A stretch of 43,560 nucleotides of DNA. It comes from Deltaproteobacteria bacterium. GTDB lineage: Bacteria > Desulfobacterota > Desulfobacteria > Desulfobacterales > JAFDCJ01. The notes beneath the pieces are model-generated. The model searched no databases. It saw only the letters and a list, made by a program, of their open reading frames with translations, and had not been told where the DNA came from. The stretch is taken from assembly GCA_019312835.1 (NCBI GenBank), contig JAFDCJ010000304.1, positions 1-43,560 on the forward strand. Reading direction: 5' to 3'. A program made the position numbers and the translations under genes. Positions 16,098 to 25,373 of the stretch are shown here, piece by piece. The first letter of the stretch is position 1, and each line of letters begins with the position of its first letter.

Positions 16098-19000
16098 ATG
16101 GCAACATCAAAAATCGGATCTGTTTTGGTGATCGGCGGCGGCATCACCGGAATGCAGGCAGCGCTGGACCTTGCCGATTCCGGTTACTACGTTTACCTCG
16201 TGGAAGAATCGAGCTCCATCGGGGGCATGATGTCGCAGCTGGATAAAACCTTCCCGACCAATGATTGTGCGATGTGAATTATTTCGCCCAAGCTGGTCGA
16301 GGTCGGCCGGAACATCAACATTGAATTACTGACACTGACCGAGGTGCAGGACATCGCCGGTGAAGAAGGGAATTTTAATGTCAAGCTGATCCGGCATCCT
16401 CGATTTGTAGATATGGACAAGTGCATCGCCTGCGGTCTGTGCTCCGAGAAATGTCCCAAAAAAGTCCCCAATGCCTATGACAGCGGGTTGAGCAAACGCA
16501 AGGCCATTTATGTCCAGTATGCCCAGGCGGTTCCCCTAAAATATGCCATCAATGCCGAGCAGTGTATTTATTTTATCCGGGGTAAATGTAAAGCCTGTGA
16601 GAAATTTTGTCCCACCGGCGCCATCGCCTTTGACGAGCAGCCCAAAGATACAACGCTTAATGTCGGGGCTGTTGTGTTAGCCGCCGGCAGTCAGGCCTTT
16701 GATCCCCGCGTTTATGATACCTTCGGATACCGCAACTCTGATAATATCGTCACCAGCCTCGAATTTGAGCGAATCCTCTCGGCTTCCGGCCCATACGGCG
16801 GGCACCTGCTGCGGCCTTCGGACAAAACCGAACCCAAAAAAATTGCCTGGCTTCAATGTGTCGGTTCCCGTGATACGCATGTGGGAGCCCGGGGCTATTG
16901 TTCCGGTGTCTGCTGCACCTACGCCATTAAGGAGGCTATTTTAGCCAAGGAGCACAGTGCGCAAGGGCTGGATGCGGCCATTTTTTACATCGATATTCGC
17001 ACCTTCGGCAAAGACTTCGAGCAATATTACAACCGCGCCAAAGACGATCTGGGGGTTCGCTTCGTCAAATCCCGAATCTCCCACGTCGAGCCGATGGATG
17101 CTGAGGACAGGCACGCTATTCGTTATGTTGATGAAAGCGGCAGAACCGTCCGCGAGCTGTTCGATATCGTTGTGCTTTCGGTGGGGCTGGGCACCGGTGA
17201 CCATGCGGCCGGCTTGGCCCAAAAATTGGGCCTGGATTTGAATCATTACCAATTTGTTAAGTCCAGCGATCTGCACCCGGCCCGGACATCCCGCCCGGGC
17301 GTCTATGTCTGCGGCACCATCCAGGCTCCCAAAGACATACCGTCTTCGGTTATCGAGGCCAGTGCGGCGGCCGGCGAGGTGGGCTGTGCGCTGCACGAGG
17401 TTCGCGGAACCCTGGCGAAGACCAAAGATGTTGTCGAGGAGCAAAATGTTCATGGGGAGCCGCCGCGGATCGGCGTCTTCGTCTGCTGCTGCGGTACCAA
17501 TATCGCCGGCTTTGTCGATGTCCCCGAGGTGGTTGAATTTGCCAAAAGCCTTCCGTTTGTCGTTTATGCCGAAAAAAACCTGTTCAGCTGCTCCCAGGAT
17601 ACCCAGGCTCAAATCAGCCGGATTATCAAAGAACAAAACCTGAATCGGGTGGTGGTTTCGGCCTGCACTCCCAAAACCCATGAAGCGCTGTTTCAGGAAA
17701 CCCTGATCAATGCCGGGTTAAATAAATATTTATTCGAGATGACCAACATCCGCAACCAGTGTTCCTGGGTTCACAAGGACGACATGCCGACGGCAACCCA
17801 AAAGGCCAAGGATCTGGTGCGTATGTCGGTGGCCAAGGTCGCCCTGCACGAGCCCCTGAAAGAGCCCGTGATGAAAATCAATCAGGCCGTGCTGGTGATC
17901 GGTGGCGGCGTGGCCGGCATGATTGCCGCCCGAACCCTTGCACAGCAGGGCTACACAACGCATCTGGTCGAAAGGGGCAGTCAGCTCGGTGGCCAGGCCC
18001 TTAAATTGAATGAAACCTGGCAGGGAGAAAAAATCGGCCGGTTTGTGGAAGATCTCATCAACCAGGTGCAAGCCGATGAGAATACCAAGGTGTTTTTAAA
18101 TGCTGAAATCAGAGACGTCGACGGTTTCGTCGGTAATTTCAAAACCACCATTGAGGCGGACGGCGCAACCGCCTCCCTGGAACACGGTGTGACGATCATT
18201 GCCTGCGGTGCAGCGGAGTATAAGCCCGCAAATTATCTCCATGGTCAGGATGACCGCGTGCATACCGGTTTGGAACTCCAGCTGAAATTAAAAGAGGCCG
18301 CGGCCTTTGACGACTGCCGCACCGCGGTTTTCATCCAGTGCGTCGGATCGCGCAACGCCGAGCGCCCCTATTGCTCCAAGGTGTGCTGCACCCGGTCGAT
18401 TAAAAGTGCCCTGGAGCTCAAGACCCTGAATTCTGACACGGACGTTTTCATTTTGTACCGGGACTTGCGATCATACGGTCTGCGCGAAGACCTCTACCGG
18501 AAGGCCCGGGAAAGCGGCATCAAATTTATCCGTTACAATAATGAGACCGGCATCGCCGTCTGCCAGGCTGGTAACAGCCTGCGGGTTGAATTTAGCGACC
18601 GGGTCTTGCGAAGGCCGATGGTGATTCACAGTGATCTGCTGGTGCTGGCCAGTGCCATGGTGCCGGAAAAAAACAGCTCCCTGGGGCCGCTGTATAAGGT
18701 GAGTCAAAAGGCGGACGGCTTTTTTGCCGAGGCCCATGTCAAACTGCGTCCCAATGATTTCGCCACCGACGGCGTCTTCGTCTGCGGCCTGGCCCATGCA
18801 CCCAAACCGCTGGATGAGTCCATTGCCCAGGCCCAGGCGGCGGCTTCCAGAGCCGTGACGGTGCTGTCCGCTCTGGAAATTGCCGTCAGCGGCACCGTTG
18901 CCCAGGTGGATTCAAGTTTTTGCAGTCAGTGCGGGGTGTGCGTCTCGGTATGCCCGTATTCAGCGCCCAAGTTTGATGAAAAAACAACCAAGGCTGAAAT

Positions 19001-19127
19001 CCAATCAACCCTATGCAAGGGGTGCGGTCTGTGCGCCGCCTCATGCCGATCCGGAGCGATTCACCTGAAAGGATTTGAAACCAGCCAGATCATGGCCATG
19101 ATCACGTCTGGAATGACTAATGAATAA
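16098..19127 (+). CDS. hdrA: HdrA-like flavin/iron-sulfur subunit, double length, selenocysteine-containing
   Basis: FAD and [4Fe-4S] subunit that is the electron hub (often bifurcating) of Hdr complexes. Read through an in-frame TGA at 16275-16277 it is 1009 aa. Residue 60 is then Sec in NDCAM-U-IISPK, exactly where other HdrA proteins have Cys. First half: FAD fingerprint [20 protein letters not shown], then ferredoxin motif [12 protein letters not shown] and [17 protein letters not shown]. The second half begins with [10 protein letters not shown] and repeats the FAD domain ([18 protein letters not shown]), ending in [12 protein letters not shown] and [19 protein letters not shown] 16098 follows GGCGGAG. 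The last codons (GMTNE) come from repeat element B. A nonsense mutation is the alternative but is unlikely since both sides stay intact. Confidence 0.9.
16275..16307 (+). promoter_or_regulatory. UGA (Sec) codon and candidate SECIS hairpin in hdrA
   Basis: After the TGA (16275-16277) a G-U-rich stem GCTGGTC (16292-16298) / GGTCGGC (16301-16307) can form. With the closing pairs opened, the loop sits about 20-25 bases from the UGA, the usual place of a bacterial SECIS. Pairing includes several G-U pairs, so it needs folding software. Confidence 0.5.
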
Positions 19128-19411
19128 TGCTATGGAATGCCTAATGTCTATTGAATAATGACTAATGAAGGAATTCTGTCTATTTTATTCATACTGAAAA
19201 AATATAAAGGCCGGTTCTGAACGTCATTCCGGCGAAAGCCGGAATCCAGTTTTTATAAATGAAAATGAACCGGGGATATCGCCGGAGTTACTGAAATTAA
19301 ATTTGTTGCTAAACTTATAGGAAGCTACAACGATACAAAGAAGACAAACATAATGATATAAGAATGACAGAGCGAAGCGATTCCATAATTATTTATTAGT
19401 CATTAGTCATT
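19110..19411. repeat. AGCGAAGCGATTCC-core element, copy B (largest)
   Basis: Left words GGAATGACTAATGAATAATG span the hdrA stop codon. They are followed by AAGGAATTCTGTCTATTTTA, an interior insertion including a REP-like hairpin, then ATATAAGAATGACAGAGCGA and AGCGATTCCA, then inverted words TTATTAGTCATTAGTCATTT. Compared with copy D the extra length is mostly interior. Confidence 0.75.
19226..19245. repeat. REP-like hairpin inside element B
   Basis: ATTCCGGC-GAAA-GCCGGAAT is a perfect 8-bp stem with a GAAA tetraloop, preceded by GTC and followed by CCAG. This is the widespread proteobacterial short repeat pattern GTCATTCC...GGAATCCAG. Confidence 0.75.
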
Positions 19412-19424
19412 TCTAGGAGCGACT

Positions 19425-20540
19425 ATGAAGTCTTTCACCAATTTGATAGAGGATGTCCAGAAACCCGGGTTGTGCCATCGCTGCGGCGGCTGTGTGACCT
19501 TTTGCTCGGCGGTCAATTTCGGCGCTTTAGAGCTGGACGCCGAGGGTAAACCCCGATACGCCGATGAGGATAAGTGTATCGAGTGTGGACTCTGTTATAC
19601 GATCTGTCCCGAAATCGACGAGCTCAACGAGGAAACCAGACAAAAACTGGGCTGGAGTCCCCCGATTGGGCGGGTGATCGAAACGGTGTTGGCCCGTGCG
19701 ACCGATCGGGCTATTCGAGCAAAAGCGACCGACGGTGGCGTGGTCACGGCTCTGCTGGCGCATTTATTGAAATCCGGGCGGATCGATGGGGCCATCGTCA
19801 CCAGACAGGTAGGTCCGTTTCAGCGCGAACCGTTTTTGGCGCTGACCGAAGACGATATCCGCAAGGCCGCGGGATTCTCCTTTGAAACCTCTCACGGCAT
19901 GAAGCGCTTCAGCGACTACTATTTGACCTATTCCCAGTTTAGAGAATTTCACCCCCTGATCCAAAAGGGCCTGCATCGGGTGGCCTTTGTGGGAACGCCC
20001 TGCCAGATCCGGGCCGTCCGCAGGATGCAAATCCTGAACATCATTCCGGCGGATTCGATCAAATACTGCCTGGGGCTGTTCTGCTCCGGCAACTTTGTGT
20101 TTGGCGAAAAACAGCGGGATAAACTGGCCGAAATCGGCGGATTTCAATGGTCGGATGTCAGCAAGGTAAACATCAAAACCGATTTGATCGTGCACTTAAA
20201 CAGCGGGGCAACCAAACATGTCATGCTGGATGAACTCGAATTTATGAAACGTTTTGCCTGTTATTTCTGCCCGGATTATTCCGCCGAATATGCTGATCTT
20301 TCCTTTGGCGGCATCGGTGCGGAGGATGGCTGGACAACCGTGATTACCCGTACGCCCGTCGGAAGGGCGGTCATGGCCGATGCCAGACCAAAAGCCATTG
20401 AGGTAAGTCGGCAGGAGAAACAACCCGGTGCTGCCTCCAAAGCGCTCAAACAGATCCGCACCTGGTCAGCCAGAAAAAGCAAGGTCGCAGCAAAAAACCG
20501 CAAAAGCCTGGGACAAAAATTTCCCGATCTTCAAAAATGA
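19425..20540 (+). CDS. FrhB/FdhB-like iron-sulfur flavoprotein
   Basis: Member of the coenzyme F420-reducing hydrogenase/dehydrogenase beta-subunit family, 371 aa. The N-terminus has ferredoxin motifs CHRCGGCVTFC and CIECGLCYTICP. The middle shows the family's ATDGGVVTALLAHLL and VGTPCQIRAVRRM; the C-terminus contains CYFCPDYSAEYADLSFGGIG with further cluster ligands. The family binds FAD and hands electrons between F420, NAD(P)H, ferredoxin or partner subunits; in non-methanogens the electron carrier is usually unknown. TAGGAGC precedes ATG 19425. It lies downstream of HdrA across repeat element B and probably belongs functionally to the Hdr complex. The basic tail (ARKSKVAAKNRKS) is unexplained. 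Confidence 0.85.
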   Translation: MKSFTNLIEDVQKPGLCHRCGGCVTFCSAVNFGALELDAEGKPRYADEDKCIECGLCYTICPEIDELNEETRQKLGWSPPIGRVIETVLARATDRAIRAKATDGGVVTALLAHLLKSGRIDGAIVTRQVGPFQREPFLALTEDDIRKAAGFSFETSHGMKRFSDYYLTYSQFREFHPLIQKGLHRVAFVGTPCQIRAVRRMQILNIIPADSIKYCLGLFCSGNFVFGEKQRDKLAEIGGFQWSDVSKVNIKTDLIVHLNSGATKHVMLDELEFMKRFACYFCPDYSAEYADLSFGGIGAEDGWTTVITRTPVGRAVMADARPKAIEVSRQEKQPGAASKALKQIRTWSARKSKVAAKNRKSLGQKFPDLQK

Positions 20541-20598
20541 ATTAACTCAAAGCATTCAGCTCATAGTTTGAATTAAAAAGGAGATTGGATCAAACAAC

Positions 20599-20934
20599 TT
20601 ACCTGATCCCTTCATTTGCCATATGAGCTAACCTCTTAATTGCCCCCCACCATATAAATGGCGCCGCTACCAAAAGAATAAATCCGAGTAATGCCAAAGT
20701 GATGTAATAAAAATCTTTGATTTTCCTGAACCTGATTTCATCTTGATTGGATATGGATTCTCTTTTTTCAAGATGTTTCAATATCAGCTCGGAAAACAAG
20801 AAAATCAGGGATATTGAGCCTGCAAAAAGATAGTCATTTACCCTGAAGTCAAAAAGTTTCAATTCATTCAGGATTTCAGCATAGATAACCCCAAAGACAA
20901 AAATTCCGATCATGCACACAATAATTCGAGTCAT
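20599..20934 (-). CDS. Small membrane protein of unknown function
   Basis: No family recognised. The protein is 111 aa with three likely membrane segments: about 3-20 (IIVCMIGIFVFGVIYAEI), 37-53 (YLFAGSISLIFLFSELI) and 77-98 (YITLALLGFILLVAAPFIWW), joined by a charged loop HLEKRESISNQDEIRFRK. The ribosome-binding site is poor. The hydrophobic pattern and AT-rich codon use argue that it is real but possibly recently acquired. Confidence 0.45.
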   Translation of the reverse strand: MTRIIVCMIGIFVFGVIYAEILNELKLFDFRVNDYLFAGSISLIFLFSELILKHLEKRESISNQDEIRFRKIKDFYYITLALLGFILLVAAPFIWWGAIKRLAHMANEGIR

Positions 20935-21308
20935 TTTTATTTACATTTTAATGGAGAATACCGCAGTTTTTTAGTATTCAGAAATTGTGAGGATCACAGA
21001 TTGAGATGAACGGTAAACTTGGGCTATCAATACTCTGTGACCTTTTGCCAAAATCACGACTTGGCGATTTTAACAGATATGAAACGAATATCACTGCGAT
21101 TTTAGAAGTGTCAAAACTTTTGGTAAATAGCAGATATGGGTAATTGAGCCTTCATTAAGATTTGCTGGAGTTTTCTTTGAGCCAAACTGCTCGAGTTTTT
21201 TTATCAACCTAATCGTTGTTATCGCCACGGCCCGCAATCATGGAAAGAATGTCCATCTGACAGTTTAATATCAACCTGCGATTGTTGGACATATTTAGAA
21301 ATAAACGC
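20935..21308. other. About 370-base gap, no gene seen
   Basis: AT-rich sequence with no ORF, repeat words or clear hairpin that I can support. It lies between the small membrane protein and the broken cytochrome gene. Confidence 0.4.
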
Positions 21309-21637
21309 CTACCAACCCTTCTGGGCTTTGTTGAGCACATAGGCGGCTACATTTTCAATTTGCTCGGCAGTGAGGAGTTTTTCAAAGCTAGGCATTCCAT
21401 TTCCTGTTGTTATCTGCTTCTTAACTGCTTCCACAGTATTTATACCGTATTTTTCTAAGGCACTCATATGAAGGGTTTTTTGGGGGTTCATTACATTGCC
21501 GCCCCCTTTTGGCAACCGAGACAGAAATCATTAAAAACCTCCTGGCCAGCAGTCAAGTTTTGGGCCATTGGCAGGCGAACAACCGCAAACAAAGCGATCG
21601 AAACAAATAATAGTATGATCAAAGTAAATTTTTTCAT
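21309..21637 (-). pseudogene. Frameshifted small c-type cytochrome
   Basis: From ATG 21637 the minus strand encodes a signal peptide (MKKFTLIILLFVSIALFAVV...) and the start of a mono-heme cytochrome c (AGQEVFNDFCLGC). Immediately after the second heme Cys the frame breaks. The rest, GGGNVMNPQKTLHMSALEKY through GNGMPSF and ENVAAYVLNKAQKGW, continues in another frame and is plainly the rest of a cytochrome c6-like domain (Met ligand in GMPSF). Restoring a CHPKGG-type sequence needs about 4 bases at 21508-21515, so the heme-binding His is lost. Either a decaying gene or a sequencing or assembly error. Confidence 0.75.
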
Positions 21638-22127
21638 GTGATGACCCCTTGAATCCGTGCGTTCCTGCTAAAAAATTATCAAATACACTTATGCCAAAAT
21701 ATTTATGAGATTAGACCAAATATCAGGTCACTGGATAAATTGAGCGGACGTTCATCTCTATAATTTAGGGAGAAGTTAAAATTCTGTATGGCGCCATAGC
21801 AAATCGTTTGCCTTAAACACAAATGATTTTCGGACACCGGTGCACTGTGACGAAAAGTAGATTTACACATCTAATACCGGCAGCCTCTTTTAGTGGGTGC
21901 CATTATCACAATCACACCTAAATTGTATTGATGTGGATGAACTCAGAAAAATAATAATATCTGCAAAAACATGTGACATCTCCAATAGCACAACTATGCA
22001 ACTATTCCAGATACTATTCGCATATCAAACGATTTCTATTGGTTCCAAAGTTTAACAATATAAGTAATAGATAATTCTATTTGTTATAACCAAACTGAGA
22101 ATTTCTCTGAAACCAGAAAAGATGGTT
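21638..22127. other. 490-base AT-rich gap, no gene seen
   Basis: Contains no convincing ORF, RNA gene or repeat-word element. Base composition is clearly more AT-rich than the flanking metabolic genes, as in the whole 20.6-23.6 kb stretch. Confidence 0.4.
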
Positions 22128-22814
22128 TTATTTTTTGTCTATAGCCGCTTTGATCTCAAATAGCAGATCGTCATTTTTCTTGTCTGTCGGATTTAATTTC
22201 GCGGCCTCCTTGGCGTCGCTCAGTGCCCGTTGGTAATCTGCCTTTTTAAACCATACCGTTGCTCTGCCATAATACGCATGTCCGAATTCGGGGTCAACTT
22301 TGATCGCTTCCGTAAAATCTGCAACCGCCTCGTCATGATTTCCTTTTGCATATTGGGCCCAGGCCCTATTGCTATAAATGAACTTAATATTCTTTTGCTT
22401 CGGAAACAGCTTTATGGCCTGGGTATAATCCAGGATGGCATGATCGAAATCACCATTTTTCTGATGAGCTTCTCCCCGATTGACAAAAATATCATAATTT
22501 AACGTCTTACTGCTTGCAGGCGTCATTTCTGATGCTTTGGAAAAATCATAGATTGCTTTGTCGTATTGGCGATTTTTTAGATGGGCCATCCCCCGGTTAT
22601 AGTATACAATATTGTTATCCTTGCCGTGTGGCGCCAACTCCAGGGTTTTGTCAAAACTTTCGATGGATTGATCATATTCCATGCTCTTGTAAAATGCCAG
22701 CCCCTCCTCAAAATACTTGTCGGCATGTTTATCATAGCCCGTAGAACACGCTAAAGTTATTGTTATAAATGTTACCGCAGAAAAGATACAATAATACTTA
22801 TTTGGAATTCTCAT
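22128..22814 (-). CDS. TPR-repeat lipoprotein
   Basis: Exported tetratricopeptide-repeat protein, 228 aa. It starts with a signal sequence and likely lipobox Cys (FITITLACSTG, Cys about 23), so it is probably anchored in a membrane. Five TPR-type repeats follow with the usual A/G-Y pattern (FEEGLAFYKSMEYDQSIESF, YNRGMAHLKNRQYDKAIYDF, VNRGEAHQKNGDFDHAILDY, YSNRAWAQYAKGNHDEAVADF, YGRATVWFKKADYQRALSD). TPRs mediate protein-protein contacts; the partner is unknown. GGGGTG lies upstream of ATG. No operon partner is evident. Confidence 0.8.
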   Translation of the reverse strand: MRIPNKYYCIFSAVTFITITLACSTGYDKHADKYFEEGLAFYKSMEYDQSIESFDKTLELAPHGKDNNIVYYNRGMAHLKNRQYDKAIYDFSKASEMTPASSKTLNYDIFVNRGEAHQKNGDFDHAILDYTQAIKLFPKQKNIKFIYSNRAWAQYAKGNHDEAVADFTEAIKVDPEFGHAYYGRATVWFKKADYQRALSDAKEAAKLNPTDKKNDDLLFEIKAAIDKK

Positions 22815-23068
22815 AATTTAACACCCCTTTGCAGAAATTAATGTCAAAAATATATGTAATAATTAACAAAGAAATAGCGGACAACACAACTGCTCCAACG
22901 GTCCATTTAAACAATTGGCGTATATTGGCGTAATCTTGACTTGGGTTCAACATCATTTCGGTCCAAATAGACCGAACTTATCCGAACATTTCACTCACAA
23001 AAAAATATTTGCCATCGGGTAAATTTAGGGTCATTGCATTTACGTTCTCGTTTGACGTCATTTTGGCA

Positions 23069-23455
23069 CTAAAGCAGAGTCACCACAAAGAACTTCAGAA
23101 TGAGTGCGTACGCAATCGCCGTTAGAACGATCTTGCCGTAGAATATTATCGAACTGAAAACACCAGATGCCGTGACATTAATTACCTTCTCCTCATCAGA
23201 CACCCCTTCACGTTGCAGGGCGCTTTGCAGCGCTGCCGCACTAAAGACATATTGCAAAAGGTCGAGCAGCAAAACTGTTGTTGCCAGCGCGGTGCCGTAT
23301 GCCAGCAACGCAGGCACTGTGGACCCGTTGTCAAGCTGAATCCGAAATATCCATGCGATCGCAAACGCTGCGAATGCGAGTTGGCGACAGATCTCACTCG
23401 CCTTGTCAGATGCGAATTGAAACTGGTATACGGCTGTCTTTGTCGTGATTTCCAT
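23069..23455 (-). CDS. Small membrane protein of unknown function
   Basis: No family recognised. The protein is 128 aa from ATG 23455, preceded by GGGAGG (the frame continues to 23536 but without a site). Three hydrophobic segments: about 25-42 (LAFAAFAIAWIFRI), 50-80 (VPALLAYGTALATTVLLLDLL) and 104-128 (IIFYGKIVLTAIAYALILKFFVV). The soluble N-terminus MEITTKTAVYQFQFASDKAS is polar. Unlinked to its neighbours. Confidence 0.55.
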   Translation of the reverse strand: MEITTKTAVYQFQFASDKASEICRQLAFAAFAIAWIFRIQLDNGSTVPALLAYGTALATTVLLLDLLQYVFSAAALQSALQREGVSDEEKVINVTASGVFSSIIFYGKIVLTAIAYALILKFFVVTLL

Positions 23456-23651
23456 TAGCTCAACCTCCCAAGAAAATCGTGTCTGGAGCCGGTATTCATT
23501 CAATATAAACGAATAAATTCTTTCGCACTTCATCACTACATTCGAGAATATGTATTCTCAGTTCAGTTATTCCCGCGCCATTTTGGTCTACTTTTCATGT
23601 CACGATGGGCTATTTGGCCACAAGGATTAGGTTGCTTACGGCAGAAATCTA

Positions 23652-24755
23652 TCATTCCTTTTCCGGGAACAACCTTTTTATGTCCTCTTCGGTTGCCTTG
23701 CAGATGCCGCGTTCGGTGATAAAGCCCTTAACGTATCGGGCCGGGGTGACGTCAAAGGCAAAATTGGCCGCCGGGCTGTCGGGCGGGCAGATCAAAACAC
23801 TGGTGGCGCCGTTGTGGTCAACTCCCTGCACGTACCTTATCTCGTCGGGATCCCGTTCTTCTATGGGAATAGCGTTGATCCCGTCTTTAATGTTCCAGTC
23901 AAACGTGCTGGAGGGCAGGGCGACATAGAAGGGCACATGGTTTTCCCAGGCGGCCAGGGCTTTCAGGTAGGTGCCGATTTTATTGGCCACATCACCGGAA
24001 ACCGCGGTACGATCGGTGCCGACGATGACTATGTCAACCATCCCGTGCTGCATGATATGGCCGCCGGCGTTATCGGTGATGATGGTGTGCTTGACCCCGT
24101 GCTTGCCGAGTTCCCAGGCGGTCAACCGGGTTCCCTGGTTGAGGGGACGGGTTTCATCCACCCAGACATGCACATCAAGGCCGTGGTCGAAAGCGGCATA
24201 AATCGGCGCCGTGGCGGTGCCGTGTTCGATGCAGGCCAGCCATCCGGCATTGCAGTGCGTCAACACGTTAACCGTCTTGCCGCTCTTTTGTCGACTGATC
24301 TGCTCGATCAGAGAGCGACCATGCTCGCCTATTTTACGGCAGTTTTCCACTTCCTGCTCGGTGATGGCGCCGGCGGCTATGCGGGCCGCCTCAATTTTTT
24401 TCTCCGATTCAGTCTGCCGGGCGATTGCGGACATGACTTGTTCCACCCCCCAACTTAAGTTGACGGCCGTCGGGCGGGCGGCTTTTATGCGATCGGCTTC
24501 TGTTGCTAAATAGTCCGGATCGATGTGGGCGCCCGGTGCATTTAAGGTCGCCAAATAGACGGCATAGGCACCGGTCACCCCGATCAGCGGAGCGCCGCGC
24601 ACATACATATCTTTGATGGCGGTGATGGCATCATCCACGGTTTTGAGGTCAACGATGACAAACTCATGGGGGAGTTTGCGCTGATCGATAATTTTAACAA
24701 CGGTTTTATCTTTATCCAGCCAGATGGTGCGGATGTCTTGGCCGTCTACTTTCAT
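23652..24755 (-). CDS. mtnA: S-methyl-5-thioribose-1-phosphate isomerase
   Basis: Isomerises methylthioribose-1-phosphate to methylthioribulose-1-phosphate in methionine salvage; cytoplasmic. The protein is 367 aa, normal length, with family blocks RGAPLIGVTGAYAVYLA, NLSWGVEQVM, VLTHCNAGWLAC (catalytic Cys), VDETRPLNQGTRLTAWEL and VGTDRTAVSGDVANKIGTY (catalytic Asp region). Two residues near the Cys (NAGWLAC where many have NTGALAT) differ from the common pattern. GAGGA precedes ATG 24755. The phosphorylase that makes its substrate (mtnP) lies 6 kb away on the other strand; no further salvage genes are visible. The related eIF2B-like ribose-1,5-bisphosphate isomerase is less likely. Confidence 0.9.
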   Translation of the reverse strand: MKVDGQDIRTIWLDKDKTVVKIIDQRKLPHEFVIVDLKTVDDAITAIKDMYVRGAPLIGVTGAYAVYLATLNAPGAHIDPDYLATEADRIKAARPTAVNLSWGVEQVMSAIARQTESEKKIEAARIAAGAITEQEVENCRKIGEHGRSLIEQISRQKSGKTVNVLTHCNAGWLACIEHGTATAPIYAAFDHGLDVHVWVDETRPLNQGTRLTAWELGKHGVKHTIITDNAGGHIMQHGMVDIVIVGTDRTAVSGDVANKIGTYLKALAAWENHVPFYVALPSSTFDWNIKDGINAIPIEERDPDEIRYVQGVDHNGATSVLICPPDSPAANFAFDVTPARYVKGFITERGICKATEEDIKRLFPEKE

Positions 24756-24824
24756 CGTGCATCCTCATTACCTAGAAATTCTGTTTTTTTGCAAAAGTTA
24801 TATTGTTTGTTTAAGTTTTGTCTC

Positions 24825-25000
24825 AGGTTCCGGGTTCAGCGTTTAGGGTTCAAAGGTTAAGAAAATACGAACTTCGGCTGATGAGGACCCTCAACCATTC
24901 TGAAATAGAGGGTGGCTTTGCGGCAGGTTATCTTGGCCTCCTTGAGGGGAGCGAACTGTCTGTCAACCCTGAACCCTGAACCCAGAACCTTTGAACCTAA
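24825..25000. repeat. GGTTCAGG-word inverted element upstream of mtnA
   Basis: Left words 24825-24862 (GGTTCCGGGTTCAGCGTTTA) and inverted words 24963-25000 (AACCCTGAACCCTGAACCCA) flank about 100 bases. It separates mtnA from the sensory operon that ends at 25005, beginning within 5 bases of that operon's last stop codon. Confidence 0.7.
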
Positions 25001-25004
25001 AAAC

Positions 25005-25373
25005 CTACATTTTTGCCAGAGCAAAATCCGATTGAATTTCGCCTAACATAACATGGCGTTTGAACACCTGACGCATTTTGTTCGAATCCATTTTCTGATA
25101 AACGATCGGCTCGGCTTCTTTACTCTCGATGGTCACATTGGGTTCGCTGCTGCACATGCCCATGCATCCGGAGGTAACGACACGAATATCCTGGCGATCC
25201 GCCTCGGCCATTTCTTCCATCAGCGCGTTCATTACCTCGCGTGCACCGGCTGCAATGCCGCAGGTTCCCATGTGGACCGTTATCTTAATGTTGGCCTTGC
25301 CTTCGCGCACCGAGGTGCTCTTGGCGGTTTCCTCTTTTATTCTTTTCAGATCGTCAATCGTGAGTTTTGCCAT
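25005..25373 (-). CDS. Thioredoxin-like [2Fe-2S] ferredoxin
   Basis: Stand-alone ferredoxin domain of the type found in NuoE and at the N-terminus of NuoF-like hydrogenase subunits, 122 aa. The Cys set is ITVHMGTCGIAAGA and SGCMGMCSSEP: three of the usual four ligands plus a His or other residue in place of the first Cys, as I recall for this hydrogenase-associated subgroup. The start at 25373 follows CGGAGA; the gene overlaps the preceding ATPase gene by 20 bases. Last gene of the minus-strand sensory operon. Its likely role is to pass electrons to or from the hydrogenase-like protein or to sense redox state (inference). Confidence 0.85.
   Translation of the reverse strand: MAKLTIDDLKRIKEETAKSTSVREGKANIKITVHMGTCGIAAGAREVMNALMEEMAEADRQDIRVVTSGCMGMCSSEPNVTIESKEAEPIVYQKMDSNKMRQVFKRHVMLGEIQSDFALAKM

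Noticed and set aside
16098-16277. hdrA as a short 60-residue gene plus a separate larger ORF
   Set aside because: Both parts are one HdrA with the UGA at a conserved Cys; a SECIS-like hairpin follows, so one Sec-containing CDS is the better reading.
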